From NCBI RefSeq assembly GCF_003702705.1, contig NZ_QZMN01000002.1:248001-312000 (forward strand): a stretch of 64,000 nt of DNA, given 5' to 3'. Position numbers and translations under genes: made by a program. Positions 55,085 through 63,943 of this stretch are shown piece after piece. The DNA comes from Ornithinimicrobium cerasi. GTDB taxonomy: Bacteria > Actinomycetota > Actinomycetes > Actinomycetales > Dermatophilaceae. Position 1 is the stretch's first letter. Each line of letters begins with the position of its first letter. Under the pieces are notes generated by a model, which made no database searches, had not been told where the DNA came from, and was given only the letters and a program-made list of their open reading frames with translations.

Positions 55085-55813
55085 TCAGGAATGGTCGGCG
55101 AGGACCTCGTCCAGCGCGCCCGGGTCCTGCATCAGCCGGCTCATCTCCTCGTTGCCGACGGTCTCACCGTTGACGACGAGCGTCGGCGTGCCGGTGACGC
55201 CGTCCTGGTTGGCCCGGGTCTGCATGTCCTCGACGTAGCCGGTGTGGGGCAGGTCCTCGACGCACCGGCCGAAGGTCTCCAGCGCCTCTCCCTCCACCCC
55301 GGCCTCCTCCGCCCAGCGCAGGAACTGCTCGTCGGTGAATCCGGCGCCCTCCTGCTGCGGCTGGTTGGCGAAGACCGCCGCGTGGAAGTCGAGGAAGACG
55401 TCCGCGTCGTCCGCGCACAGCGCGGCGTTGGCGGCCCGGACCGAGGAGTCGTTGCCGAGGGAGCCGTCCAGGAAGGACATGATCTGGAACGTGACGTTGA
55501 CCTCACCGGCCTCGATCTTCTCGGTGAGCGCCGGTCCGATCGAGTTCTCCAGGACCCCGCACCACGGGCACTGGAAGTCCTCGTAGATGCGGATCTGCGT
55601 GACGTCCGCGTCCGTCCCCGGGCCCAGGCTGACCCCACCCCCCTCCGGGAGGGTGCTTCCGGTGCCCTGCGAGTCGAGGCCGCCGGGGTCGCGCGTCGCG
55701 GCCCACACCAGCGCAGCCACGAGCACGACCACGAGGACGACCACCCCGCCGATGAGCGCCGTCGACGGCCCCTTGGAGACCGTCCTGACCTGGGGGGCGG
55801 GCGGACGCGGCAT
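55085..55813 (-). CDS. Membrane-anchored DsbA-family thiol:disulfide oxidoreductase
   Basis: An extracytoplasmic thioredoxin-fold enzyme for disulfide formation or isomerisation. The 242-residue product has one N-terminal membrane anchor (residues about 18-39, STALIGGVVVLVVVLVAALVWAA), a short Gly/Ser linker, then the DsbA fold with active site C82-P-W-C85 (EDFQCPWCGVLENSIG). The cis-proline is in GVTGTPTLVVNGE. It starts three bases after the stop of the MauE-like gene, so the two are co-translated and probably work as a redox pair. Confidence 0.92.
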   Translation of the reverse strand: MPRPPAPQVRTVSKGPSTALIGGVVVLVVVLVAALVWAATRDPGGLDSQGTGSTLPEGGGVSLGPGTDADVTQIRIYEDFQCPWCGVLENSIGPALTEKIEAGEVNVTFQIMSFLDGSLGNDSSVRAANAALCADDADVFLDFHAAVFANQPQQEGAGFTDEQFLRWAEEAGVEGEALETFGRCVEDLPHTGYVEDMQTRANQDGVTGTPTLVVNGETVGNEEMSRLMQDPGALDEVLADHS

Positions 55814-55816
55814 GGG

Positions 55817-56350
55817 TCAACGACCTTTCGGGAGGTGCCCGTCCAGCGAGAACGGGCTGCGGGGCCGGACGACGAGCCATCCGGCCAGGGCGAGGAGCCC
55901 GAGGTCGCGCAGGATCTCGGACAGGTAGCGGGTGTCCTCGGGGTCCACGGGTCCCCCGGTCCCGAAGCAGCCGCAGTCGATCGTGAGACCCCGGGACCAG
56001 GCCGAGACGATGCCGGCCACGAAGGCGACCATCAGCACGCCGCCGACCACCGCGGCGGACCGGGTGAGCAGACCGGCCAGCAGCAGCACCCCGGCGGCGA
56101 TCTCCACGACGGGCAGGGTGGTGCCGATGAGCCTGGCCACCTCGTAGGGGAAGAGCTGGTAGGCCACCACGCTCTGCACCGAGCCGGTGAGGTCGGTGAT
56201 CTTGAACAGGCCCGCCGCGAGGAGCACCCCGCCGAGCAGCAACCGGGCCACCAGCCCGACCGCGTCGGGCCACCCACGTCCTGGCGGGGTCGGGGCCGGG
56301 GCGGGGGCCGCCGGTGCATCGTGGTGCGCGTGGGTCGGGGCGCTGGTCAT
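55817..56350 (-). CDS. MauE/DoxX-like integral membrane redox protein
   Basis: A four-helix membrane protein of the MauE family, relatives of which supply electrons or oxidising equivalents to extracytoplasmic thiols. The 177 residues have an Ala/Pro/His-rich N-terminal tail, hydrophobic segments near 33-50, 78-96, 100-118 and 147-163, and the conserved cysteine pair C126-G-C128 in TIDCGCFGTGGPVD on an outer loop. Translationally linked to the DsbA-like gene, it is a candidate redox partner in place of a DsbB or VKOR. It follows trpA after 28 bases, so it may be expressed with the trp genes. Confidence 0.85.
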   Translation of the reverse strand: MTSAPTHAHHDAPAAPAPAPTPPGRGWPDAVGLVARLLLGGVLLAAGLFKITDLTGSVQSVVAYQLFPYEVARLIGTTLPVVEIAAGVLLLAGLLTRSAAVVGGVLMVAFVAGIVSAWSRGLTIDCGCFGTGGPVDPEDTRYLSEILRDLGLLALAGWLVVRPRSPFSLDGHLPKGR

Positions 56351-56378
56351 GGCAGTGGCGCGGCGGCGGGGACGAGGC

Positions 56379-57161
56379 TCACCGACGCACCCCCTCCGCG
56401 AGCTCCTGCGTGAGCTCCCGCAGACGCCCGAGGGTGGGGTCCTCCCCCACGGCGCGCACGAGCGCCGAGCCGACGATCGCGCCGTCCGCGAAGGCGGCGA
56501 CCTCGGCCGCCTGGTCCCCGGTGCTCAGGCCCAGGCCGACGCACAGAGGGAGGTCGGTGAGGCTGCGGGTCCGCTCCACCAGGGTCCGGGCACTGGCGCC
56601 GACGCTCGAGCGGACCCCCGTGACGCCCATCGTCGCGGCGACGTAGACGAATCCCCGGCACGCCTCGACCGTCGTCCGCAGCCGTTCGTCGGTCGAGCTG
56701 GGGGCGACGAGGAAGATGGGGGCGAGGCCATGCTCGTCGGCGGCGGCACGCCATGCCCCGGCCTCGTCAGGGATGAGGTCCGGCGTGATCAGGCCGGCGC
56801 CGCCGGCCGCGGCGAGGTCTGCCGCGAACCGGTCTGGGCCGTAGCGCAGGACGGGGTTCCAGTAGGCCATGACCACCGGGACGGCACCGGCCTCGGCGAC
56901 GGCACGGACGACGTCGAAGAGCTGGGAGAGCCGGAAGCCGTTCTTCAGCGCGGCGGTGGCGGCCCGCTCCACCACGGGCCCGTCCATGAGCGGGTCGGTG
57001 TAGGGGACACCGACCTCCACGATGTCGGCGCCCGCCTCCGCGAGGACCCGGACGGCGGCGACCGAGGTCGCCAGGTCGGGGTACCCCGCGGGGAGGTAGG
57101 CCACCAGGGCGGCTCGACCCTCGTCACGGCAGCGGGAGAACACCTCCTCCAGGGGGCTCAC
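56379..57161 (-). CDS. trpA: Tryptophan synthase alpha subunit
   Basis: Splits indole-3-glycerol phosphate to indole and glyceraldehyde 3-phosphate. The 260-residue TIM barrel shows YLPAGYPDL near the start, the catalytic Asp/Glu region [30 protein letters not shown] and [27 protein letters not shown]. The ATG overlaps the trpB stop by four bases. The substrate comes from TrpC encoded two genes upstream. Confidence 0.96.
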   Translation of the reverse strand: MSPLEEVFSRCRDEGRAALVAYLPAGYPDLATSVAAVRVLAEAGADIVEVGVPYTDPLMDGPVVERAATAALKNGFRLSQLFDVVRAVAEAGAVPVVMAYWNPVLRYGPDRFAADLAAAGGAGLITPDLIPDEAGAWRAAADEHGLAPIFLVAPSSTDERLRTTVEACRGFVYVAATMGVTGVRSSVGASARTLVERTRSLTDLPLCVGLGLSTGDQAAEVAAFADGAIVGSALVRAVGEDPTLGRLRELTQELAEGVRR

Positions 57162-58426
57162 CAGCCGCTCCCCTCCGCCTCGGCCACGGGTTCGTCGGCC
57201 TTGAGCTGCTCGGCCTCCACGAGGTCCTGCCCGTCGACGAGGCCGAACCAGCGAGCGGCGGTGTCGACGTCCTTGTCGCCGCGGCCGGACAGGTTGACGA
57301 GGAGCACGGGCGGCTCCTCATTCGCGTCGCGCGCCATCGCCTGTCCCAGGCGCAACGTGCCGGCGAGGGCGTGCGCGCTCTCGATGGCGGGGATGATGCC
57401 CTCGGTGCGGCACAGCAGGGCGAAGGCGTCCATCGCCTCGTCGTCGGTGACCGGTTCGTAGGTGACCCGGCCGCTGTCGTGGAGGAACGCGTGCTCGGGA
57501 CCGACGCTCGGGTAGTCCAGGCCGGCGGAGACGGAGTGCGTCTCCATGGTCTGCCCGTCCTCGTCCTGAAGGACGTAGGTCGCGGCCCCGTGCAGGACCC
57601 CCGGCACCCCTCCGGAGAACCGCGAGGCGTGCCTGCCGGGCGCGATCCCCTCGCCCCCCGCCTCATAGCCGTGCAGGCGCACGGCCGGGTCGTCGAGGAA
57701 GGCGGAGAAGATCCCGATCGCGTTGGAGCCTCCACCGACGCACGCGCACACGGCGTCGGGGAGTCGCCCGACGCGCTCGAGCACCTGCTCTCGCGCCTCG
57801 CGGCCGATCACCGAGTGGAAGTCGCGGACCATGCTGGGGAACGGGTGCGGCCCGGTGACGGTGCCGAGCAGGTAGTGCGTCCCCTCGACGTTGGTGACCC
57901 AGTCGCGCATGGCCTCGTTGATCGCGTCCTTGAGCGTGGCGCTCCCGGTCGCGACCGGCACCACCTCGGCGCCGAGGAGTCGCATGCGAGCCACGTTCAG
58001 CGCCTGCCTGCGGGTGTCGACCTCGCCCATGTACACGGTGCAGTCCAGACCCATGAGCGCGGCGGCGGTCGCGGTGGCCACGCCGTGCTGCCCCGCACCG
58101 GTCTCGGCGATCACCCGCCGCTTGCCCATCCGCACGGTCAGCAGGGCCTGGCCCAGCACGTTGTTGATCTTGTGGGAGCCGGTGTGGTTGAGGTCCTCCC
58201 GCTTCAGGAAGACCCTCGCGCCGCCCGCGTGCTCGGCGAATCGCCGGACCTCGGTGAGCGGCGACGGCCGGCCGGTGTAGTCCCGCTGCAGCTGGTCGAG
58301 CTCGGCGACGAACTTCGGGTCGGCCACCGCGTCGGTCCAGGCGCCCTCCAGCTCCTCCAGCGCGGCGACCAGCGCCTCCGGCACGTAGCGGCCGCCGAAC
58401 GCGCCGAAGCGCCCGGGGGCGCTCAC
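57158..58426 (-). CDS. trpB: Tryptophan synthase beta subunit
   Basis: PLP enzyme condensing indole and serine to tryptophan. The 422 residues have [13 protein letters not shown] at the N terminus, the PLP lysine K86 in [15 protein letters not shown], the EAGAGQ-type loop as [18 protein letters not shown], and the phosphate-binding glycine loop [12 protein letters not shown]. The start overlaps the trpC stop by four bases. Length is slightly over the usual 390-410 because of a polar C-terminal tail. Confidence 0.97.
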   Translation of the reverse strand: MSAPGRFGAFGGRYVPEALVAALEELEGAWTDAVADPKFVAELDQLQRDYTGRPSPLTEVRRFAEHAGGARVFLKREDLNHTGSHKINNVLGQALLTVRMGKRRVIAETGAGQHGVATATAAALMGLDCTVYMGEVDTRRQALNVARMRLLGAEVVPVATGSATLKDAINEAMRDWVTNVEGTHYLLGTVTGPHPFPSMVRDFHSVIGREAREQVLERVGRLPDAVCACVGGGSNAIGIFSAFLDDPAVRLHGYEAGGEGIAPGRHASRFSGGVPGVLHGAATYVLQDEDGQTMETHSVSAGLDYPSVGPEHAFLHDSGRVTYEPVTDDEAMDAFALLCRTEGIIPAIESAHALAGTLRLGQAMARDANEEPPVLLVNLSGRGDKDVDTAARWFGLVDGQDLVEAEQLKADEPVAEAEGSGW

Positions 58427-59256
58427 CCGCGACCGCCGGTGCGGTGGGCGTGGTCGGAATGGACGGCCGGGTGGGACCCGGCGGCGACCAGCTCGGCCAC
58501 CGCCTCCCGCGGCGAGGCTCCGGTGACGAGGGCCTCACCGACGAGGACCGCGTCGGCGCCCGCCTCGGCGAAGGCCATGACGTCCAGGGGTCCGCGGACC
58601 CCCGACTCGGCCACCCGCAGGACGCCCTCGGGCACGAGGGGCGCGAGGGAGGCGAAGGTGGACCGGTCCACCTCCAGCGTCTTGAGGTTGCGGTTGTTCA
58701 CGCCGAGGATGCGCGCACCGGCCGAGACGGCGCGGTGCAGCTCGGCCTCGTCGTGCACCTCGACGAGGGCGTGCATCCCGAGGGACTCCACGCGCTCGAG
58801 CAGGCTGACGAGCACCTCCTGCTCGAGGGCCGCGACGATGAGCAGGACCATGTCGGCGCCGTGCGCGCGCGCCTCCCAGACCTGGTAGGGGTCGACGACG
58901 AAGTCCTTGCGCAGCACCGGGACGTCGACCCGGGACCGGACTGCGTCGAGGTCGGCGAGCGAGCCACCGAAGCGGCGCCCCTCCGTGAGCACGCTGATGA
59001 CGCTGGCCCCGCCGGCGGCGTAGTCCGCGGCCAGGGCCGCCGGGTCGGCGATCGCCGCGAGCGCCCCCTTGCTGGGGCTGCTGCGCTTGACCTCGGCGAT
59101 GACGTGCACCCCCTCCCCCCGCAGCCGCCGCAGGGCGTCGACGGGCGACGGGACGTCGGCGGTCCGCTCGCGCAGGGCGTCGAGCGGCAGGGCGGCGCGC
59201 CGTTCGGCGAGGTCGGCGCGGACCCCCTCGATGATCTGGTCCAGGACGGTCGGCAC
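58423..59256 (-). CDS. trpC: Indole-3-glycerol phosphate synthase
   Basis: Closes the indole ring in tryptophan synthesis. The 277 residues include the catalytic lysine motif [42 protein letters not shown], and [14 protein letters not shown]. The GTG start has GAGGTC before it and TACGCT six bases upstream, so a promoter directly at the gene is possible even though upstream genes run the same way. First gene of trpCBA. Confidence 0.96.
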   Translation of the reverse strand: MPTVLDQIIEGVRADLAERRAALPLDALRERTADVPSPVDALRRLRGEGVHVIAEVKRSSPSKGALAAIADPAALAADYAAGGASVISVLTEGRRFGGSLADLDAVRSRVDVPVLRKDFVVDPYQVWEARAHGADMVLLIVAALEQEVLVSLLERVESLGMHALVEVHDEAELHRAVSAGARILGVNNRNLKTLEVDRSTFASLAPLVPEGVLRVAESGVRGPLDVMAFAEAGADAVLVGEALVTGASPREAVAELVAAGSHPAVHSDHAHRTGGRG

Positions 59257-59262
59257 GACCTC

Positions 59263-59268
59263 AGCGTA
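59263..59268 (-). promoter_or_regulatory. Candidate -10 element at trpC
   Basis: TACGCT on the minus strand ends six bases before the trpC GTG, giving a predicted leaderless transcript and no room for a leader-peptide attenuator. Confidence 0.35.
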
Positions 59269-59327
59269 GGCGACCCCGGAGGCGGTCCGTGCACGCGGGT
59301 CGCTCGGTCAGGACGGGCGCACGAGGC

Positions 59328-59537
59328 TCAGGCGCGGGACCGCTCGGGGTCGCTCCCCAGACCGGCCCGGGCCATGGCGTACCAGACGACGGCCCCCAGG
59401 ACGAAGCCCACCACGCCCGCCCAGAGCAGCCAGGCGGGGCCGAACACGGCGGCGTAGCACCCCAGGACGGTGGAGACCAGCATCACGGCGACCCCGGTCC
59501 AGGCGGCCTTGCTGTGACCGTGGTTGTCCTCGTGCAT
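59328..59537 (-). CDS. HGxxPAAW-family small membrane protein
   Basis: A 69-residue protein with an N-terminal HGHSKAAW motif, the mark of this actinobacterial family, and two membrane helices (TGVAVMLVSTVLGCYAAVFG and WAGVVGFVLGAVVWYAMA). GGAGGAG lies eight bases before the ATG at 59537. Function is unknown. Members regularly sit between the Trp-associated membrane protein and trpC, as here. Confidence 0.88.
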   Translation of the reverse strand: MHEDNHGHSKAAWTGVAVMLVSTVLGCYAAVFGPAWLLWAGVVGFVLGAVVWYAMARAGLGSDPERSRA

Positions 59538-59620
59538 GGGTGCTCCTCCGTCAGGTCGGTCGGCCGTGCGGCCTGGGTACGTCACCGGTCATTGTGCCAG
59601 CCCGGGCACCGGGGCGGTGT

Positions 59621-60151
59621 TCACGCCCCGCCGGTCGGGTCGCCGCCCTCGCTGAGCATGCGCCACTGCTCCGAGGCCGCACGACGGTCCCGCTCGGCCG
59701 GGGTGTCGTCGGGCCCGGGTGGGCGTCCGGCCGGGCCCCGGGACGGTGCGCGAGGCGACCACAGGGCCGTCGCCGTCGCGGCCGGGGCCAGGACAGCCGC
59801 GGACCAGGCCCAGGCCGTCGTGCGTGCGGAGACCACCTCGGCACCGGTCAGGACGCCCGTCGGGTCCAGGGTGACGCGCACCGCCGCGGCCGCCGCCACG
59901 GCCCCTGCCGCCGCGACGACCAGCCTGGGCCACCTCCCGGTCGTTCGCGCGGCTCCGGACGCGGCAGCGGACGCCAGCCCGACCAGGGCGGCGGCCGGTC
60001 CCCAGGCCACCGCGGCCGCACCGGTCGTGGACGTCCTCACGGACGGCGCTCCGGGCGCCGGCTCGACCACCGCGACCACCCACTGCTGGGTCGTCACGAG
60101 GAGGAAGAGGGCCAGCGCGCCGGCGGCGAGGAGCACGGCATACCTGCTCAT
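59621..60151 (-). CDS. Trp biosynthesis-associated membrane protein (TIGR02234 family)
   Basis: A 176-residue membrane protein with about four hydrophobic segments and a signature W-W-like QQWVVAVV close to the N terminus (ALFLLVTTQQWVVAVVEP). The C-terminal polar tail ends with the family's conserved W-R-M-L-S-E-G-G-D-P-T. Known only by its constant association with actinobacterial trp genes, where it usually follows trpE. Here trpE is missing and an ABC exporter gene lies 25 bases upstream. Confidence 0.88.
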   Translation of the reverse strand: MSRYAVLLAAGALALFLLVTTQQWVVAVVEPAPGAPSVRTSTTGAAAVAWGPAAALVGLASAAASGAARTTGRWPRLVVAAAGAVAAAAAVRVTLDPTGVLTGAEVVSARTTAWAWSAAVLAPAATATALWSPRAPSRGPAGRPPGPDDTPAERDRRAASEQWRMLSEGGDPTGGA

Positions 60152-60176
60152 GGGTGTTCGGACCTGCGCGGCCGGG

Positions 60177-61997
60177 TCACGGCGCGACGACGTCGCTGCC
60201 CTGCTGCGACGACCAGGAGGCGTGCATCCGGCTGTAGACCCCGCCGCGCCCCACCAGGTCGGCGTGCCGCCCGAGCTCGACCACCCGGCCCCGGTCCACC
60301 ACCACGACGAGGTCGGCCGCCTCCGCCGTGGAGAGCCGGTGCGCGATGGCGACCGACGTGCGACCCCTCGTCAGCCCCTCCAGCGCCCGCTGCACGCGGA
60401 CCTCCGTCGACGGGTCGACGGCACTGGTCGCCTCGTCCAGGACGAGCAGGTCCGGGTCGGCGAGGTACGCGCGGGCGATCGCCACCAGCTGCCGCTCCCC
60501 CGCCGAGAGCGACTCCCCGCGCTGGCCGACCCGCGTCGCCAGCCCGTGCGGGAGCCCGTCGACCCAGGCGTCCAGACCGAGCTCGGTCACGGCCAGGGCG
60601 AGGTCGTCGTCGCTCGCCTCCGGCCGCCCGAAGCGGATGTTCTCGGCGAGGTCCTCGTCGAAGAGGAAGCCCTCCTGGGGCACCAGCACCACGCGGCGGC
60701 GCAGGGAGGCGAAGGCGATGTCCCGCAGGTCCACCCCGTCGAGCAGCACCCTGCCGCCGCTGGGGTCCATCAGCCGGGTCAGCAGCTTGGCCAGGGTGGT
60801 CTTGCCGGAGCCCGTCTCCCCCACCACGGCGACGCGCGTGTGCGGCTCGAGGCGCAGGGTGACCTCCTCCAGGACGGTCGGCCCGTCGGGGTAGGCGTAG
60901 GAGACGTCCTCGAAGTCCACGGTGATCGGCCCGCGCTCCTGGTGCACACCCTCGGCGCCGGGGTCGGAGACGTCGGCCTGGGTGTCGACCACGCCGATGA
61001 CCCGCCGCCAGCCGGCCACCGCGTTCTGCATCTCGTTGAGGATCTCGGTGGCCATCAGGACCGGCTGGGTGAAGAGGTTGACCAGGAAGAGGAAGGCCAG
61101 GAGCTGGCCCAGGGACAGGTCCCCGCGGGTGGCCAGCACGGTGCCCACGACGAGCACGACCGCCGTCGTGAGGCCGGCGAACGCCTGTCCGGAGACGAAG
61201 GCCATCACCGACCGGACCTGCGCCCGGATCGCCGCGGCGCGGTGCTCCTCGATCGCCTTGTCGATCCGCTCGGCGGTCCGCTCCTCCACGCCGTAGGCGC
61301 GGATCGTCACCGCCCCGACGATGGACTCGCTGACCGCGCCGAGCAGGTCGCCGACCCGTTCCCGCACGACCCCGTAGGCCCGCCCGAGCATCGGCTGGAA
61401 CCGCCGGATCAGGAAGACCAGGGGCACGAAGCACAGGTAGACCACGAGCGCGAGCAGCGGGCTGTAGACGAGCATGAGCACCGTCGCCAGCATGATCTGG
61501 GCCGTGGAGATGAGCAGCATCAGGCCGCCGAACTGCACGAACATCGAGATCGTGTCGACGTCGCTCGTCACCCGCGAGACGAGGGAGCCGCGCCGCTCGG
61601 TGCTCTGGGTGAGCACCGAGAGGTCGTGGATGTGGCGGAACGCCGTCATCCGCAGCGTCGCCAGCCCGCTCTCGGCGGAGGTGAACAGCCGCACGTTGAC
61701 GAAGTACTGCGCCACGCTGGTGAGGGCGACCACCACCGCGGCACCGCCGATGGCGCGGGCCACGAACGCGATGTCCGGCCCGCCGGAGGCGAGGATGCCG
61801 TTGTCGGTCACCTGCTGCACGACGAACGGGATGATGACGCGGCCCAGGGTCGCGACCACGGCGAGCACCACCGTGACCAGCAGCCCGCGCCGCAGCTCCG
61901 GCGACAGCTCCAGCCCTCGGCGCAGGGTGGCCAGCGTCCCCAGCTCGGACTGCGCCCCGATCCGGCTGCTCGTGGGGTCGTGGTGCTCTGTGCTCAT
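60177..61997 (-). CDS. ABC exporter half-transporter with canonical ATP site
   Basis: A type IV ABC exporter subunit of 606 residues: an N-terminal six-helix transmembrane domain (about 40-325) and a nucleotide-binding domain (about 350-600). Seen: Walker A GETGSGKTT, signature LSAGERQLVAIARAY (Ala in place of the first Gly), Walker B LLVLDEATSAVD with catalytic Glu, and the switch His in AIAHRLST. It overlaps the preceding subunit gene by four bases. It probably forms a heterodimer with that product, of the TmrAB/BmrCD kind. Substrate unknown (drug, lipid or peptide). Confidence 0.92.
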   Translation of the reverse strand: MSTEHHDPTSSRIGAQSELGTLATLRRGLELSPELRRGLLVTVVLAVVATLGRVIIPFVVQQVTDNGILASGGPDIAFVARAIGGAAVVVALTSVAQYFVNVRLFTSAESGLATLRMTAFRHIHDLSVLTQSTERRGSLVSRVTSDVDTISMFVQFGGLMLLISTAQIMLATVLMLVYSPLLALVVYLCFVPLVFLIRRFQPMLGRAYGVVRERVGDLLGAVSESIVGAVTIRAYGVEERTAERIDKAIEEHRAAAIRAQVRSVMAFVSGQAFAGLTTAVVLVVGTVLATRGDLSLGQLLAFLFLVNLFTQPVLMATEILNEMQNAVAGWRRVIGVVDTQADVSDPGAEGVHQERGPITVDFEDVSYAYPDGPTVLEEVTLRLEPHTRVAVVGETGSGKTTLAKLLTRLMDPSGGRVLLDGVDLRDIAFASLRRRVVLVPQEGFLFDEDLAENIRFGRPEASDDDLALAVTELGLDAWVDGLPHGLATRVGQRGESLSAGERQLVAIARAYLADPDLLVLDEATSAVDPSTEVRVQRALEGLTRGRTSVAIAHRLSTAEAADLVVVVDRGRVVELGRHADLVGRGGVYSRMHASWSSQQGSDVVAP

Positions 61998-63886
61998 CGC
62001 GCCTCCTCCTCGGAACGCTCGACGGCTGCCCGTTCTGCCGCCTCGCGCGCGTAGGCGTGGACGAGGTCGGCGTAGCCCCGGCAGCGGTCCACCAGCTCGG
62101 CGTGCGTGCCGCGGTCGAGGACCCGCCCGTGCTCGAGGTAGACGACCTGGTCGGCGAGCGTGATGGTGGCCATCCGGTAGGCGACGACCAGGACGGTCAT
62201 CCCGTCGCTGGCCTCGCGCAGCCCGGCGAGGATCGCCTGCTCCACCGAGGGGTCGACGGCGCTCGTGGCGTCGTCGAGCACGAGCAGGCGCGGCCGGCGC
62301 CACACGGCGCGCGCCAGCGCGACGCGCTGGCGCTGGCCACCGGACAGCATGCCCCCACGCTCGCCGATCATGGCGTCCAGCCCGCCGGGCAGGGCACGCA
62401 CGAAGCCCTCGGCCTGGGCGACGCGCAGCGCGGCCCACACCGACTCGTCCGAGGCGTCGGCGCCCAGCGTGACGTTGTTGCGGACGGTGTCGTCGAAGAG
62501 GAACGTCTGCTGGGGCACGAGGGTGGCCACCGCGGGGATCTCCCCCTTGCCGAGGTCGCGCACGTCCGCGCCGTCCAGCGTCACCGCACCCCCCTCGACG
62601 TCCACGAGACGCAGCGCCAGGTTGGTGAGGGTCGACTTGCCCGACCCGGTCGGGCCGACGAGGGCGGTCGTGGAGCCCGCCGGGACCACCAGGTCGACCG
62701 CGTGGAGGGCAGGCTCCTCCTCGCCCTCGTGGCGGTAGGTCACGCCGTCGAGGCGCGACGCCGCCGGACCCCCGTCCCGACGGGCGCGACCCTCGCCGAA
62801 CTCCAGTCCACCCCGCGCCGTGAGCACGTGCTGCACCCGGTCGTAGCCGACGACGGAGCGGGGGATCTCGGCGAGCACCCAGCCCAGCGCCCGGACGGGG
62901 AAGGCCAGGATCGAGAAGAGGTAGGCCATCTGGACGACCTGGGCGGCGTCCAGGTCCCCCTGCGCCACCTGCCAGGTGCCGACGCCGAGGACGGCGAGCG
63001 TGCCCAGCGTCGGGATCGCCTCGATGACCGGCTCGAACGTGCCACGGGTGCGGCCGACCTCCACGAGGCTGTCGCGCAGCTCCAGCGTGCGAGTGCGGAA
63101 CCGGTCCGCCTCCTCGTCCTCGCGACCCATGGACTTGACGACGAGCGCGGCCTCGAAGGACTCGTGGGCCACCTGCGCCACCTCGGCCCGCAGCTCCTGC
63201 GCCCGGGTGATGCGGGGCGACATCGCGCGCTGGAAGACCAGGTTGGCCGCGAACAGGCCGGGGAAGACCAGCAGGCCGATGAAGGCCAGGAACGGGTCGA
63301 CGAGGATCATCATGCCGCCGGCGATCAGCAGCATGAAGATCACCCCGATCGCCATCGGCAGGGGGTTGAAGACCTGCCAGGTGGCCTCGACGTCCGCGTG
63401 CGCGTTGGAGAGCAGCTGGCCGGACGGGTGCCGGTGGTGCCAGGCGAGCGGGAGCCGGAGGTACTGCCGGGTGACCCCACGGCGGTACCGCGCCTGCAGG
63501 TTGAAGCCGGCGACCGTGGCGTAGACCCGCCGCAGGATCACCCCGACCACGTTCACGGCGAGCACGAGGGCGAGGAGGCCGAAGATCGCCCACAGGTCGG
63601 CGGCCGAGACCGAGCGCCGCCCGACGGCGGGCTCGATGACGGCGTCGGTGAGCCAGCCGATGGCCCCCGCCGTGCCGACCGTCGCCGCCGCCCACAGCAC
63701 CGAGCCCACGACCGCCAGCGCGAACGGGCGCCGCTCCACCCGGATACCTCCCCAGATGACCCTCAGCCCTCGGCGCAGCACCGCCCTGGTGGCGGGCTGG
63801 CGCGGGACCGGGGCGCTGACGACGGACACGGCGGGACCGACCTCTCCGGGGCTTGGGTGGGTGCGGGCGATCGCCCGACCATGCAT
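61994..63886 (-). CDS. ABC exporter half-transporter with degenerate ATP site
   Basis: The first subunit of the exporter pair, 630 residues from the ATG at 63886. Transmembrane domain about 65-350, nucleotide-binding domain about 380-620. Walker A is GPTGSGKST and the signature LSGGQRQRVALARAV is canonical, but the catalytic Glu is replaced by Asp (LLVLDDATSAVD) and the switch His by Tyr (VVAYRMAT). That is the pattern of the non-catalytic site in heterodimeric exporters. A GTG at 63829 (VSVVSAPV) with GGAGAGG about 11 bases before it is a strong alternative start giving 611 residues. Confidence 0.9.
   Translation of the reverse strand: MHGRAIARTHPSPGEVGPAVSVVSAPVPRQPATRAVLRRGLRVIWGGIRVERRPFALAVVGSVLWAAATVGTAGAIGWLTDAVIEPAVGRRSVSAADLWAIFGLLALVLAVNVVGVILRRVYATVAGFNLQARYRRGVTRQYLRLPLAWHHRHPSGQLLSNAHADVEATWQVFNPLPMAIGVIFMLLIAGGMMILVDPFLAFIGLLVFPGLFAANLVFQRAMSPRITRAQELRAEVAQVAHESFEAALVVKSMGREDEEADRFRTRTLELRDSLVEVGRTRGTFEPVIEAIPTLGTLAVLGVGTWQVAQGDLDAAQVVQMAYLFSILAFPVRALGWVLAEIPRSVVGYDRVQHVLTARGGLEFGEGRARRDGGPAASRLDGVTYRHEGEEEPALHAVDLVVPAGSTTALVGPTGSGKSTLTNLALRLVDVEGGAVTLDGADVRDLGKGEIPAVATLVPQQTFLFDDTVRNNVTLGADASDESVWAALRVAQAEGFVRALPGGLDAMIGERGGMLSGGQRQRVALARAVWRRPRLLVLDDATSAVDPSVEQAILAGLREASDGMTVLVVAYRMATITLADQVVYLEHGRVLDRGTHAELVDRCRGYADLVHAYAREAAERAAVERSEEEAR
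63864..63877. repeat. 14-bp perfect palindrome at the ABC exporter start
   Basis: CGGGCGATCGCCCG is perfectly symmetrical. If the exporter starts at the GTG at 63829, the palindrome lies in its leader or promoter and could be an operator. If it starts at 63886, it is inside the coding region. Confidence 0.4.
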
Positions 63887-63943
63887 TGTGTCACCGTTCC
63901 CGGGCACTCCCGCACCCGAGCCCACCGCGTGATGAGATGGGGT

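Noticed and set aside
59257..59327. Tryptophan attenuator with a Trp-codon leader peptide before trpC
   Set aside because: The 71-base gap before trpC holds no small frame with tandem TGG codons and no competing hairpins; the candidate promoter lies directly at the start codon.
59289..62054. Long plus-strand open frame (921 codons)
   Set aside because: Antisense to the Trp-associated membrane proteins and the ABC exporter subunit; an overprinted shadow only.
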